Positions 24,401-38,821 of a DNA stretch of 64,000 nucleotides are shown here, piece after piece; position 1 is the stretch's first letter; every line of letters starts with the position of its first letter. Under the pieces are notes generated by a model. That model did no database searches and was not told the origin of the DNA. It was given only the letters and a program-made list of their open reading frames with translations. The translations under genes and the position numbers were made by a program. The DNA comes from Lamellibrachia columna (lineage: Eukaryota > Annelida > Polychaeta > Sabellida > Siboglinidae), in assembly GCA_963662155.1 (NCBI GenBank), contig OY759266.1, forward strand, positions 2,399,139 to 2,463,138, read 5' to 3'.

Positions 24401-27400
24401 ACTATTCATGTGCATATTACTGAATGAAACTTATGAATTACTTAACTATTCTTGCACTACAGATTTGAACATGAATGGACTTAATAAATTGAGGAGGAGG
24501 TGGTTCAAAACTGATTCAAATATTGGTCTTCTTATGGAAGAATCTGATGTTCTACCATGTTCCCTTGTTAAGGAATGTTTGTTATCCTTGGCATATTTTC
24601 CCATGTTTGTTTGCCTTGGCATATATTCCCATGTTCTTTTTACTTGTAAATATTTTCCTTGTATTTGCTGAAGTGTATGTTTCAGTAGTATAACATGTGG
24701 TCATTATACACAATAAAACAGTCTTGTTAAGTCTCTCTTACATTGTATGAATTTTATGCTTTTTGCAGACATTACAGATTTGAACTATTCTGCTTGTTTC
24801 TTATTGCTGCAGGTTTGAAGAATTCCTTGCCAAGAAATGGTCTTCAGAGAAGCGTTTTGGACTGGAAGGTTGTGAAGTGTTGGTACCTGCCATGAAGGTC
24901 GTCATTGACTTGTCTAGCGCATTTGGTGTCGAGAGTTTCATCTTTGGAATGCCTCACAGGTTTGTTATCATTTACTACACAGACGTGTAAACATATTTAT
25001 GCCATTTTAAAGAAAAATATAAATACCAGAATTAAATTCTGAAGAATAGTTGTTAAAATGTTTAAAATGAATTAGCTTGTTGTGTCAAAAAGAAAATTTA
25101 TATTCATTTATTCAAATTTATGTTAATTATTTTAGTCCTAAAATTATGTTTGTTTTATTGTGTTTGTTTTATTATGTTTGTTTTATTGTGTTTGTTTTAT
25201 TATGTTTGTTTTATTATGTTTGTTTTATTATGTTTGTTTTATTGTGTTTGTTTTATTGTACATAAAGAAACTTTTCAATACATTGAGTTATTAATTATTC
25301 ACTAGAGATTCCCTGTGAGTCAGAGTTACCCCGCCTGGCGTATGCTATACCTCTACTGAACGATACTGGGATTTATGCACGAGTTGCTTCAGAATGTTGT
25401 ATTTAATGAGCTTTTAATCCCAGTACAACATTCTGGAGCAAAGGACGCACGACGATACAAGTTTTTACTGCATTGGATGTCACACTGTGCAGGGAAAGCA
25501 TATACTGATATCAGAAACTCTGACAACTGCGCCAGTTTTTAATGGCAGTTGAAGATCTTTTCTGGCAAGTGTATAACTGAGAAATCATTATGTTTACTGG
25601 CATTAATTTCATTTAATTAATCTATTACTATTATACAATCTGTGTACTTTAATTAAATTAATTGTTTTAATTACTCAACTCCATGTATACTTTTAGTTGT
25701 ATTGCCCTTAATTTAATTTATTTTAATTATTTAATTCCATGTGCATTTTTTTTTGTATTGCCCTTAAGTTAATTTAATTGTATTTATTATTTTAACTATT
25801 TATTCAATGTATACTTTTTGTTGCATTGCCTTTAATTTAATTAATTATTTTAGCTATTTAATTCTTAATACTTTTAGTTGTGTTATAGTGTATTAATGTA
25901 TTTTTATATATCTATTAATTTTTAGACTTCTACAGCACTGTAGAGCACCAGATGATTATGGTGCTATATAAATGTCGTATTTTATTATATTATTTATTAT
26001 CGCCATAGACAGCGCGTTATCAGTAGCAGTTACCCATGTCATAAATAGGATTGTTGCCTACTGACAGAGGTCGACTTGATGTGCTGGCGAACGTCTGTCG
26101 TAAGCCTCTTGAGCAGATCTTCTGCCAGTTTGACTCTAAGCTGGAGGCGGCGGACGAGGGTTCCGGGGACGTCAAGTACCACCTGGGGATGTCTCATGAG
26201 CGCATCAATCGTGTCACCAAGAAGAACATCAAACTTGCGGTCGTTGCCAACCCCTCTCACCTTGAGGCCGTTGACCCCGTGGTGCAGGGCAAGACAAAGG
26301 CTGAGCAGTATTACCGCGGGGACACGGAGGGCAAGAAGGTTAGTGTTTAACCACATAACAACATATTGTGTAATAACATTGTTTAACACTCCCTCTTGTT
26401 CATGTTGCCCATCACTCGATGGGTTTGTCCTTGTTCATGTCGCCCATCACTTGATGGATTTGTTCATGTCGCCCATCATTCGATAGGTTTGTCCTTGTTC
26501 ATGTCGCCCATCACTCAATGGGTTTGTCCTTGTTCATGTCGCCCATCACTCGATGGGTTTTTCCTTGTTCAGATATTTAGCGTGTGAATAGTTTAAGTAC
26601 TGTACACAGTCATTTTAATAAATGAGTGCATACGTTTGTTAAGATCATCAAAAGAATTAACTTTAATAATTCGATCGGGCAACTTGTGAACCTATGAATA
26701 GCCGGACCGCCTTTGCTCTATTTTTCCTGGATTTTTACAGGATCCAGACAAAAATCATTTAGTAGTTTGTCCAAAGATTAAAAAAAAATTAAATAACAAA
26801 CGAGCTAGCGGGTCTAGTGGATACTAGATAGGCTTGATCTTTTACATAATACATATAACTATATTAACATTTTTATTACATATTATTTAGGTAGGACTTT
26901 TTCATGGACTACATTGAGATTTGAAAATACTTATTGTTGGTATGGTTTTTAATAGAATTTTAAGTCATAATTACATGTTATGTAAAACACCTCAGAGTGA
27001 TCTCAATTGATCAGGCGCCATAGAAATACTTTTATCATTATTACGTCTGGCAGGTAATGAGCATGCTGATTCATGGTGACGCCGCCTTTGCTGGTCAAGG
27101 CATCGTCTATGAGACATTCCACTTGAGTGACCTGCCCGCCTACACAACGCACGGCACCATCCACATTGTGGTCAACAATCAGGTCAGTGATAACTCTCTG
27201 GTCAGTGATACCTCTCTGGTCAGTGATAACTCTCTGGTCAGTGATAACTCTCTGGTCAGTGATAGCTCTGGTCAGTGATAGCTCTCTGGTCAGTGATAGC
27301 TCTCTGGTCAGTGATAGCTCTCTGGTCAGTGATAGCTCTCTGGTCAGTGATAACTCTCTGGTCAGTGATCTCTCTGGTCAATGATAGCTCTCTGGTCAGT

Positions 27401-30400
27401 GATAGCTCTCTGGTCAGTGGCCATACTCTGGCCTAATTAAAGATAATATATAATACAGTCAAACATGTCTTATGTGACCGCTCAGTGGATGGTTGAAATA
27501 GGGTCTCTTCATGCGGGTGGTCTCTTGATACAGGTTGTATCTTAATACAGGCGGTTTCTTTTGGTGGAGTTGACTGGTCATTAATGACAGGTGGTCGTTA
27601 ATGGCAGGTGGTCGTTAATGGCAGGTGGTCGTTAATGGCAGGTGGTCGTTAATGGCAGGTGGTCGTTAATGACAGGTGGTTGTTAATGGCAGGTGGTCAT
27701 TAATGACAGGTGGTCGTTAATGACAGGTGGTCGTTAATGGCAGGTGGTCGTTAATGGCAGGTAGTCGTTAATGGTGGTCTTTTGTACAAAAAAGCAAAAT
27801 AAAAGTCATGGTTTGCAACTACAATCTAAGATATCACCCTTGTGTTTTTCTCAGAATTGGTTCTAAAAGTGGGACATTTTGGTCAAATCTCAATTTTCCT
27901 GGTGGCTGACATGTTGACCAGGGCAACCAATAAGCACCTAATAGTTCTAGGAAATCGATGCTGCTAGACTTCTGCTGTGATGCATTAAATGTTTTCGACT
28001 AGAATGTAGGGCCGATGAGTATACACCAAAGCAATACAAACTCAATCAAATAAGCTGCTAAGTCAGAATGTTGTGTAAGTTGAGTAATAAGATAATGAAT
28101 GAATGTTGTGATAAGATTGTGAATGTATGTTGTGATAAGATAATGAATGCATGTTGTGATAAGATAATGAATGTATGTTGTGATAAGATAATGAATGTAT
28201 GTTGTGATAAGATAATGAATGTATGTTGTGATAAGATAATGAATGTATGTTGTGATAAGATAATGAATGCATGTTGTGATAAGATAGTGAAAGTATGTTG
28301 TGATAAGATTGTGAATGTATGTTGTGATAAGATAATGAATGCATGTTGTGATAAGATAATGAATGCATGTTGTGATAAGATAATGAATGCATGTTGTGAT
28401 AAGATAATGAATGCATGTTGCGATAAGATAATGAATGCATGTTGTGATAAGATAATGAATGCATGTTGTGATAAGATAATGAATGCATGTTGTGATAAGA
28501 TAATGAATGTATGTTGTGATAAGATAATGAATGTATGTTGTGATAAGATAATGAATGCATGTTGTGATAAGATAATGAAAGTATGTTGTGATAAGATTGT
28601 GAATGTATGTTGTGATAAGATAGTGAATGCATGTTGTGATAAGATAATGAATGCATGTTGTGATAAGATAATGAATGCATGTTGTGATAAGATAATGAAT
28701 GCATGTTGTGATAAGATAATGAATGCATGTTGTGATAAGATAATGAATGCATGTTGTGATAAGATAATGAATGTATGTTGTGATAAGATAATGAATGCAT
28801 GTTGTGATAAGATAATGAATACATGTTGTGATAAGATAATGAATGCATGTTGTGATAAGATAATGAATGCATGTTGTGATAAGATTGTGAATGCATGTTG
28901 TGATAAGATAATGAATGTATGTTGTGATAAGATAATGAATGCATGTTGTGATAAGATAATGAATGCATGTTGTGATAAGATAATGAATGCATGTTGTGAT
29001 AAGATAATGAATGCATGTTGTGATAAGATAATGAATGCATGATGTGATAAGATAATGAATGCATGTTGTGATAAGATAATGAATGCATGTTGTGATAAGA
29101 TAATGAATGCATGTTGTGATAAGATTGTGAATGTATGTTGTAGATCGGCTTCACGACAGATCCTCGATCCTCCCGATCATCTGCATACTGCACGGACGTG
29201 GCACGTGTTGTAAATGCACCAATCTTCCACGTGAATGCGGACGACCCTGAGGCAGTGATGCATGTGTGCAAGGTCGCGGCCGAGTGGCGGGCAGAATGGG
29301 GCAAGGACGTCGTCATTGACTTGGTGGGTCGGTCATAGTCGTCTTATGCTGTCATCATTATAAATCAGTGCATCCAGGTTGAGTTCAGTTATGATTTTGT
29401 AATCATAATTTACTGTAAATAATACTAAAAAAATACCCATCCTCCGGACAGGATAACTTGGTAGTTCTTAATCATTGTCGTGATAATGATATTTACACAA
29501 TTTCAGGATACGCAACATTTTCACAGAAATATCCATCTATGTCTTTTTATTTTATTTATAATATTTTGATGGCTTCTAGGAATACAACTCTCGGAATTGC
29601 GACATATTACTGGCAGTTATAGCAGCCTCTATTGATGTGGAAGAAAGGACGGTTTACATAACTTACATAGGAACAATCTTTGAAAACATGCATAGTGTTG
29701 CGAACAGTCGTTTGTAATAACCGTGAAAGGTAATTCGATAGAAATGGTAATAACGTGGTATTTCTAAAAGCAAAACACCTTCCTAAGGTTGTAGGTGAAC
29801 CCTGGTATGTTTGGTGCCCGAGATTCAAATCATCATGGAGGAATAACACACATATATACTCTAGTTTGATTATAGGAAGATGTAATTATAATGACATTTT
29901 GATTTACCAAGACTTAACAAGGTCTCCACCAGAAGCAACATGTCCCAGATAAGCCAGTGGACAAGAAACGCATCAGTTGCGTGTTGCCGTCCTTTAAAGT
30001 CGTGTAAATCACTGATGAGATTCATCCATGTTTTGGGGTCCATGGTTATTGTGATGCCTGTGAACAATGCATAGCTAATGGATTGCTTGGAAATAATCTT
30101 TGGTTTTTTTAAACAAACATCTGTGATGCCAGAATTTTTTCCCAGAAAAATTATAATGGCAACCAAAATAGATCCTCTCTAGGGACACTGAATTTGGTTA
30201 TTTGAACAACAGTGAAATGATGATGACAGTGAATAAATAACAAGTTCATATGAGTTTGCAGAATAATTGTTTTTGTCTAGGTGTCTTATCGACGTAATGG
30301 CCACAACGAGATTGATGAGCCAATGTTTACTCAACCGCTCATGTACAAGAAGATCAAAGAAATGCCAACCGTTTTCAAGAAATACTCTGAGAAACTGATA

Positions 30401-33400
30401 GAGGAGGGAGTCATCACGCAGCAGGAGTACGAGGTATCACAAAATGACAACTGACCTACAATTTATACTGGCTTAAAAAATTTTATTATGTAAATATGTG
30501 ATATCAAAACGTTTCAGATATGAAAAGGATATATTACATATGCGTCGCCTGTTTTACTGACTCAATGCAAAAAATGTGGACGAGAAGATAAAGTTGTGTT
30601 TAAGTAAATACTTGCAAATAACAAGGACTATTGTCAAGTTTTATATCCACTACAAGTGACCTAATCATATGACATGCTTGGTAGGCTTCGTTGACATACA
30701 CAGCTGCTATATCTTTAGTTTATATTTGTATAAAAAAGTACTTAACAAGGCTGGGGCAGCTATTATGTGCTTGTTTTGAATTGAATAGTTTCAATAGAAA
30801 TGTTTAATATAATCTAGCCATTTCTTCGCAACTTATAGTGGAAATGCCAAATAATATATTCCAGATTAATAACAGTTTTTAATTTATTTAGTGATGTTTC
30901 ATAATTTTAAAACCAATTTTTAAATATGAAAAAAAATGTCAGCTTATATAATTTTGAGAAACTCCCCAAAGAAATAAATGACAGACATATAAGTGTTAAA
31001 AAGGTTTTAGGTCTGATCAACCTGAAGCTGCATGCTGCATGTTAACTGATTATTTAACTTCTGTGAATGCAGGACAGCTGGATTTATTCGATACTAAATG
31101 TTAATAGTGGTTTGTCCTTACACATCCGGGTGTTGGTGTATTGCAGCAGGAGGTGGCGAAGTACGACAAGATCTGTGAGGAGGCGTATGCGGACGCCAAG
31201 AAGGAGACAGCCATTCACAACCGCCAGTGGCTTGACTCGCCGTGGACGGGGTTCTTCGAGGGGCGTGACGCCATGAAGCTTCTGCCGACAGGAATCGATG
31301 AGGAAACTCTCATGCACATTGGGGGCGTGTTCTCCACAGAACCCTCGAAGGAGTTCATCCTGCATGGAGGTCAGTAGGTCGTGGTACGGAGGTTGGGTGG
31401 CTGTGTATGGGAGTCATTTAAAACTCAGTTCATTTAGCCCATCGCAAATCAAGTTCGTTGTTGTTCCTATCTGTAGTGTGTGGACAGCTTAAGTAATATG
31501 TAGTGTGTGGACAGCTTAAGTAATATGTAGTGTGTGGACAGCTTAAGTAATATGTAGTGTGTGGATAGCTTAAGTAATATGTGCAGTCAGTTTAATAAAT
31601 TAATTTTTGCTGAAATCATTGAAACAGTTGATTTTGATTGTTTGATCTGGTCACTTGTCAAAGTGTGAATAGCCTTCTGTCATAGTATATACAGTGAATA
31701 GTCTTCTGTCACAGTATATACAGTGAATAGTCTTCTGTCACAGTATGTACAGTGAATAGCCTTGTGTCACAGTATGTACAGTGAATAGCCTTCTGTCACA
31801 GTATACACAGTGAATAGCTTTCTGTCACAATATGTACAGTGAATAGACTTCTGTCACAGTATGTACAGTGAATAGCCTTTTGTCACAGTATGTACAGTGA
31901 ATAGCCTTCTGTCATGGTATGTATAGTGAATAGCCTTCTGTCACGGTATGTACAGTGAATAGCCTTCTGTCACGGTATCTATAGTAAGTAGCCTTCTGTC
32001 ACAGTATACACAGTGAATAGCCTTCTGTCACAGTATACACAGTGAATAGCCTTCTGTCATAGTATGTGCAGTGAATAGCCTCCTGTTACAGTATACACAA
32101 TGAATAGCCTTCTGTCACAGTATGTACAGGGAATAGCCTCCTGTCATTTATTGTCCTCTGTGAGAACAAGTACTTTATGAGTGCTGTAGATGTGATGACT
32201 CTGTGAGAACAAGTACTTTATGAGTGCTGTAGACGTGATGACTCTGTGAGAACAAGTACTTTATGAGTGCTGTAGATGTGATGACTCTGTGAGAACAAGT
32301 ACTTTATGAGAGCCGTAGATGTGATGACTCTGTGAGAACAAGTACTTTATGAGAGCCGTAGATGTGATGACTCTGTGAGAACAAGTACTTTATGAGTGCT
32401 GTAGATGTGATGACTCTGTGAGAACAAGTACTTTATGAGAGCCGTAGATGTGATGACTCTGTGAGAACAAGTACTTTATGAGAGCTGTAGATGTGATGAC
32501 TCTGCGAGAACAAGTACTTTATGAGAGACGTAGATGTGATAACTCTATGAGAACAAGTACTTTATGAGTGCTGTAGGCGTGATGACTCTGTGAGAACAAG
32601 TACTTTATGAGAGCCGTAAATGTGATAACTCTATGAGAACAAGTACTTTATGAGAGCTATAGATGTGATGACTCTGTGAGAACAAGTACTTTATGAGAGC
32701 TATAGATGTGATGACTCTGTGAGAACAAGTACTTTATGAGAGCCGTAAATGTGATAACTCTATGAGAACAAGTACTTTATGAGAGCTATAGATGTGATGA
32801 CTCTGTGAGAACAAGTACTTTATGAGTGCTATAGATGTGATGACTCTGTGAGAACAAGTACTTTATGAGTGCTGTAGATGTGATGACTCTGCGAGAACAA
32901 GTACTTTATGAGAGACGTAGATGTGATAACTCTATGAGAACAAGTACTTTATGAGTGCTGTAGATGTGATGACTCTGTGAGAACAAGTACTTTATGAGAG
33001 CCGTAAATGTGATAACTCTATGAGAACAAGTACTTTATGAGAGCTATAGATGTGATGACTCTGTGAGAACAAGTACTTTATGAGTGCTGTAGATGTGATG
33101 ACTCTGCGAGAACAAGTACTTTATGAGAGCTGTAGGCGTGATGACTCTGTGAGAACAAGTACTTTATGAGTGCCGTAAATGTGATAACTCTATGAGAACA
33201 AGTACTTTATGAGAGCTATAGATGTGATGACTCTGTGAGAACAAGTACTTTATGAGTGCTGTAGATGTGATGACTCTGCGAGAACAAGTACTTTATGAGA
33301 GCTGTAGGCGTGATGACTCTGTGAGAACAAGTACTTTATGAGAGCCATAAATGTGATAACTCTATGAGAACAAGTACTTTATGAGAGCTATAGATGTGAT

Positions 33401-36400
33401 GACTCTGTGAGAACAAGTACTTTATGAGAGCTGTAGGCGTGATGACTCTGTGAGAACAAGTACTTTATGAGAGCCATAAATGTGATAACTCTATGAGAAC
33501 AAGTACTTTATGAGAGCTATAGATGTGATGACTCTGTGAGAACAAGTACTTTATGAGAGCTGTAGGCGTGATGACTCTGTGAGAACAAGTACTTTATGAG
33601 AGCCGTAAATGTGATAACTCTATGAGAACAAGTACTTTATGAGAGCTATAGATGTGATGACTCTGTGAGAACAAGTACTTTATGAGTGCTGTAGACATGA
33701 TAACTCTATGAGAACAAGTACTTTATGAGTGCCGTAAATGTGATAACTCTATGAGAACAAGTACTTTGTGAGAGCTATAGATGTGATGACTCTGTGAGAA
33801 CAAGTACTTTATGAAAGCTGTAGACATGATGACTCTGTGAGAACAAGTACTTCATGAGTGCTGTAGACATGATAACTCTATGAGAACAAGTACTTTATGA
33901 GTGCCGTAAATGTGATAACTCTATGAGAACAAGTACTTTATGAGAGCTATAGATGTGATGACTCTGTGAGAACAAGTACTTTATGAGTGCTGTAGACATG
34001 ATAACTCTATGAGAACAAGTACTTTATGAGTGCCGTAAATGTGATAACTCTATGAGAACAAGTACTTTGTGAGAGCTATAGATGTGATGACTCTGTGAGA
34101 ACAAGTACTTTATGAAAGCTGTAGACATGATGACTCTGTGAGAACAAGTACTTTATGAGAGCCGTAGACATGATGACTCTGTGAGAACAAGTACTTCATG
34201 AGAGCCGTAGATGTGATGACTCTGTGAGAACAAGTACTTTATGAGAGACGTAGATGTGATGACTCTGCTCATCTGTTGCAGGTCAGAAGAGGATTCTGAA
34301 GGCGCGCAAGGAAATGATAGAGAAGAGGGAGGCAGACTGGGCGCTAGGGGAGGCCTTCACCTTTGGCTCTCTCCTCAAGGCAGGCACGCACGTCCGTCTG
34401 TCGGGCCAGGACGTCGAGAGGGGCACGTTCAGGTGGGACAGGGCATGGGGCAGGGAACAGGGCAGGGAGTAGGGCAGGGGGTAGTAGGGCAGGGGGTAAT
34501 AGGGTGGGGGTAGTAGGACACAGTGGACTCTGCTTAACAAAATTACAGATACCATAATCAGCCGTTTAGTAGAATCAAAATGGCTGTGATGGAATCATCC
34601 CCTATTCCCACTGAGTTAAATGTACCGTTTGGTTGAAGCACGTCTCCCAGTTAGTTAAATCACGTCTCCCAGTTAGTTGAATCATGTCTCCCAGTTAGTT
34701 GAATCAAATACACAAAAATTATACATTGTAGTGTGAAATTACATGTTTTTTCTGGAAAAACCAGGGCTTTTTGATTTTGATGCAAAAAAACGACACATTG
34801 TAAAGGTACAGTAAATATTTACAATATTTTTATTATTATATATTTTGCTTGTCTCATTTCAGACTAATTTTGCCAAAAATTTAACCTATTTAGTGTGACA
34901 TACTATCTCATTTGTACACATATTTAACCTATCTTGTGTGACATACTATCTTATTTGTACACATATTTAACCTATCTAGTGTGACATACTATCTCATTTG
35001 TACACATGTTTAAAATATCTAGTATTACATACTATCTCATTTGTACACATATTTAACATATCTAGTATTACCGGTACATATTATCTCATTTGTACACATA
35101 TTTATCTAGTATGACATGCTATCTCATTTGTACACTTGTTTTATTTAGTTTTGGTGAAATAATTAGACAAACTATTAAAAGTTTGCTGTCTTTTATTAAG
35201 CTGACTGCATATTACTTAAACAGTTCACACAATACAGATTAGAATATCAACAAACCTGATTCACGATGGGCTCAATGAATTTAGCAGGGAGTTTTTTGGG
35301 GTGTGGTGGCTCTGGTAAGAACATCAGACTCCGGTAAGAACATCAGACTCCTAATTGAGAGAATCCAATTTTGAATCATCTTGCTGCCATTTTGAAACAA
35401 AACTTGGGCAATTTTGTTCTCATCGTTCACCCCACATTGCCACAGTTCACCCCACATTGCCACAGTTCCCCCCACATTACCACAGTTCACCCCATATTGC
35501 CACAGTTCACCCCACATTGCCACAGTTCACCCCACATTGCCACAGTTCACCCCACATTGCCACAGTTCACCCCACATTGCCACAGTTCACCCCACATTGC
35601 CACAGTTCAATCAGCTGTATCAATGAGTACCTGGCTACAGACAGATGTGGATATGTGAACAAATAGTAATTGTAGCGAGGCTGAATGCTTCCCAGAGAAG
35701 TGGAGATGGCGTTGGAATGAACAGGTCTGCGGGGGGGGGTGAAGTGTAAAGCGTTTTGAGCAGTCGTACAGATTGGATACCGTACTGTATAAGAACGTGC
35801 CTTTACTTTAATGTTTACTGGATGCACTACGTAAGAACGTGTCTTTACTTTAATGTTTACTGGATACACTACGTAAGAACGTGTCTTTCTTTAATGTTTA
35901 CTGGATACACTACGTAAGAACGTGTCTTTACTTTAATGTTTACTGGATGCACTACGTAAGAACGTGCCTTTACTTTAATGTTTACTGGATGCACTACGTA
36001 AGAACGTGTCTTTACTTTAATGTTTACTGGATACACTACGTAAGAACGTGTCTACTTTAATGTTTACTGGATGCACTACGTAAGAACGTGTCTTTACTTT
36101 AATGTTTACTGGATACACTACATAAGAACGTGTCTTTACTTTAATGTCTATTGGATACACTACGTAAGAACGTGTCTTTACTTTAATGTTTACTGGATAC
36201 ACTACGTAAGAACGTGTCTTTACTTTAATGTTTACTGGATACACTACGTAAGAACGTGTCTTTACTTTAATGTTTACTGGATGCACTACATAAGAACGTG
36301 TCTTTACTTTAATGTTTACTGGATGCACTATGTAAGAACGTGTCTTTACTTTAATGTCTACTGGATACACTACGTAAGAACGTGTCTTTCTTTAATGTTT

Positions 36401-38788
36401 ACTGGATACACTACGTAAGAATGTGTCTTTACTTTAATGTTTACTGGATGCACTACGTAAGAACGTGTCTTTACTTTAATGTTTACTGGATGCACTACGT
36501 AAGAACGTGTCTTTACTTTAATGTCTACTGGATACACTACGTAAGAACGTGTCTTTACTTTAATGTCTACTGGATACACTACGTAAGAACGTGTCTTTAC
36601 TTTAATGTTTACTGGATGCACTACGTAAGAACGTGTCTTTACTTTAATGTCTACTGGATACACTACGTAAGAACGTGTCTACTTTAATGTCTACTGGATA
36701 CACTACGTAAGAACGTGTCTTTACTTTAATGTTTACTGGATGCACTACGTAAGAACGTGTCTTTACTTTAATGTTTACTGGATACACTACGTAAGAACGT
36801 GTCTTTACTTTAATGTCTACTGGATACACTACGTAAGAACGTGTCTTTACTTTAATGTCTACTGGATACACTACGTAAGAACGTGTCTTTACTTTAATGT
36901 CTACTGGATACACTACGTAAGAACGTGTCTTTACTTTAATGTTTACTGGATACACTATGTAAGAACGTACATTTTCTTTAATGTTGTAAAACACTTGTGC
37001 GAGTCCTGGCTGAGAACGACGTTGTCAATGTGTTTGCAGTCATCGCCACCATGTCCTCCATGACCAGAACCGAGACCAAGTGGTCTACGTGCCTCTGAAC
37101 CACCTCTACGAGGACCAGGCGGAGTATGTGGTCTGCAACAGCTCCCTGTCAGAGTACGGAGTCCTCGGTGAGTGCCAGTGTCAAATAAAGTATAGACTCC
37201 CTGATAACATATCATATGAAATTTGGACCCGCGGATACAATTGTCATTATGAAATGTGGATGATATGATTAAAATACCCGCCCTCCTCAACATCCAAGTA
37301 ACGTTTACATAGTCAAGGATTTAAAGCAACACACACACCTACAAGAGCATGAATGCAAGCCAGCACACTCAAATTGTGTGATATCTGAATATTCACCTTC
37401 TCGCCTTGACGCCTTGACCGGGACAGTTCATGTGCCAGCGTTGTCTGTCCTCTGCTGTGCACAGCAGGGTCGGTAGGTCTTATGTCGTATAATAGTAATA
37501 ATACAAGTACTTATATAGCGCCCGATCAATCGAGATTGCTCTCAGGCGCTTTACATACATAGTAGTATTTTTTACAGGCCATAAAATTGCTTAGAGATTA
37601 ATTATATTGAGAATAGTCTACACAAATGCTGAACATTAAAAAGAAATGCTACCAAAATAACCATGTCAAAATATTCTATGACACTACTTTAAATACAGTT
37701 TGTATTACAAGTAAAGGTAAGAAAACGATCATGAAACTGACAACAAATTAAATATACTAAAAATATTCTAAAAACTACTTTAAATATATTCATTTATACA
37801 AGTAAGAATCAGAATATAACCATAAAACAACGTTTGTCTTGCGTTCGGTGCGAAATGTGGAGGAGTCTTCTGAAGCATTTTGTTTCAAATGCTTGTACAC
37901 GTCTCTCTGTTTCTGAGTCCAGTTCTCGCATCCATAGAGGAGGATTGATACAACGAGTGCTCTGTAGAGTTTAAGCTTTGTTTGGAAGCTGATGTCTCTG
38001 CTCTTCCAGGTGGTGTTGTGTCTTGACATTGCAGACGTGGCCACTGCAGTCCTTATTTTGATTTCCTTTGTTGAGGTGCCATCTTTGCTTAAGGTGGACC
38101 CAAAATATTTGAAAGAGTCTACTTCCTCAAGGTTCTGCCCGTTCATCATGATGTTAATGGGGGTGTTCTGGTTGGTACTGTTGACAAGTATTTTGCTTTT
38201 CTCTGAACTGACTACCATCCCATAAGCTGTTGGATATTATACTTGACAATAAAATTAGATGACTTGAGATTTATGAAGGATTTACTCTAATGAACCATGC
38301 TATGCAACGGCAACTTTCTTGTTATGAAACAAAAACATGCACAGCCTACAGACATCAATGGCTCGTCCTTCTTCCTGAACCTGTTGTATTCCTGTAGGCT
38401 TTGAGTTGGGCTACTCCATCACAAACCCGAACGCTCTCGTGATCTGGGAGGCCCAGTTTGGTGACTTCGCGAACACGGCCCAGTGCATCATCGACCAGTT
38501 CATTAGCAGTGGACAGACGAAGTGGGTGCGGCAGAGTAACCTTGTCATGCTGCTGCCCCACGGCTACGAGGGCATGGTAGGTGTCTCGCACTCTGTGTCC
38601 GTCCGTCCTTCCGTCTGTCTGTGATGTTTTTGGATGAATTAAAAAACCAGTGGCTGTTCAGTTGCAGACACATCACTATTTTGTTTGCTACTGGTTATTA
38701 ATGTTGACCTCTAAGAGATTATATAAAACTTTTTGGTTAACAAATATACTCTACAGTCCTCTATAATCTGCTTACTGCATATTTGGGA

Positions 38789-38821
<33 letters not shown>

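Larger units (their letters stand above)
34433..37039 (+). other. OGDH intron 12
   Basis: Holds a G-rich tract (34440-34515), three 23-bp repeats (34630-34707, CACGTCTCCCAGTTAGTT), a 43-bp repeat (34875-35135), R1 copy 5, and two larger minisatellites listed separately. Confidence 0.7.

Noticed and set aside
28063..29316. 417-codon minus frame (SYHNMHSL repeats)
   Set aside because: A 24-bp array that runs antisense through OGDH exon 9.
35787..36994. [14 protein letters not shown] / [14 protein letters not shown] repeat frames on both strands
   Set aside because: 42-bp minisatellite; length a multiple of three explains both.
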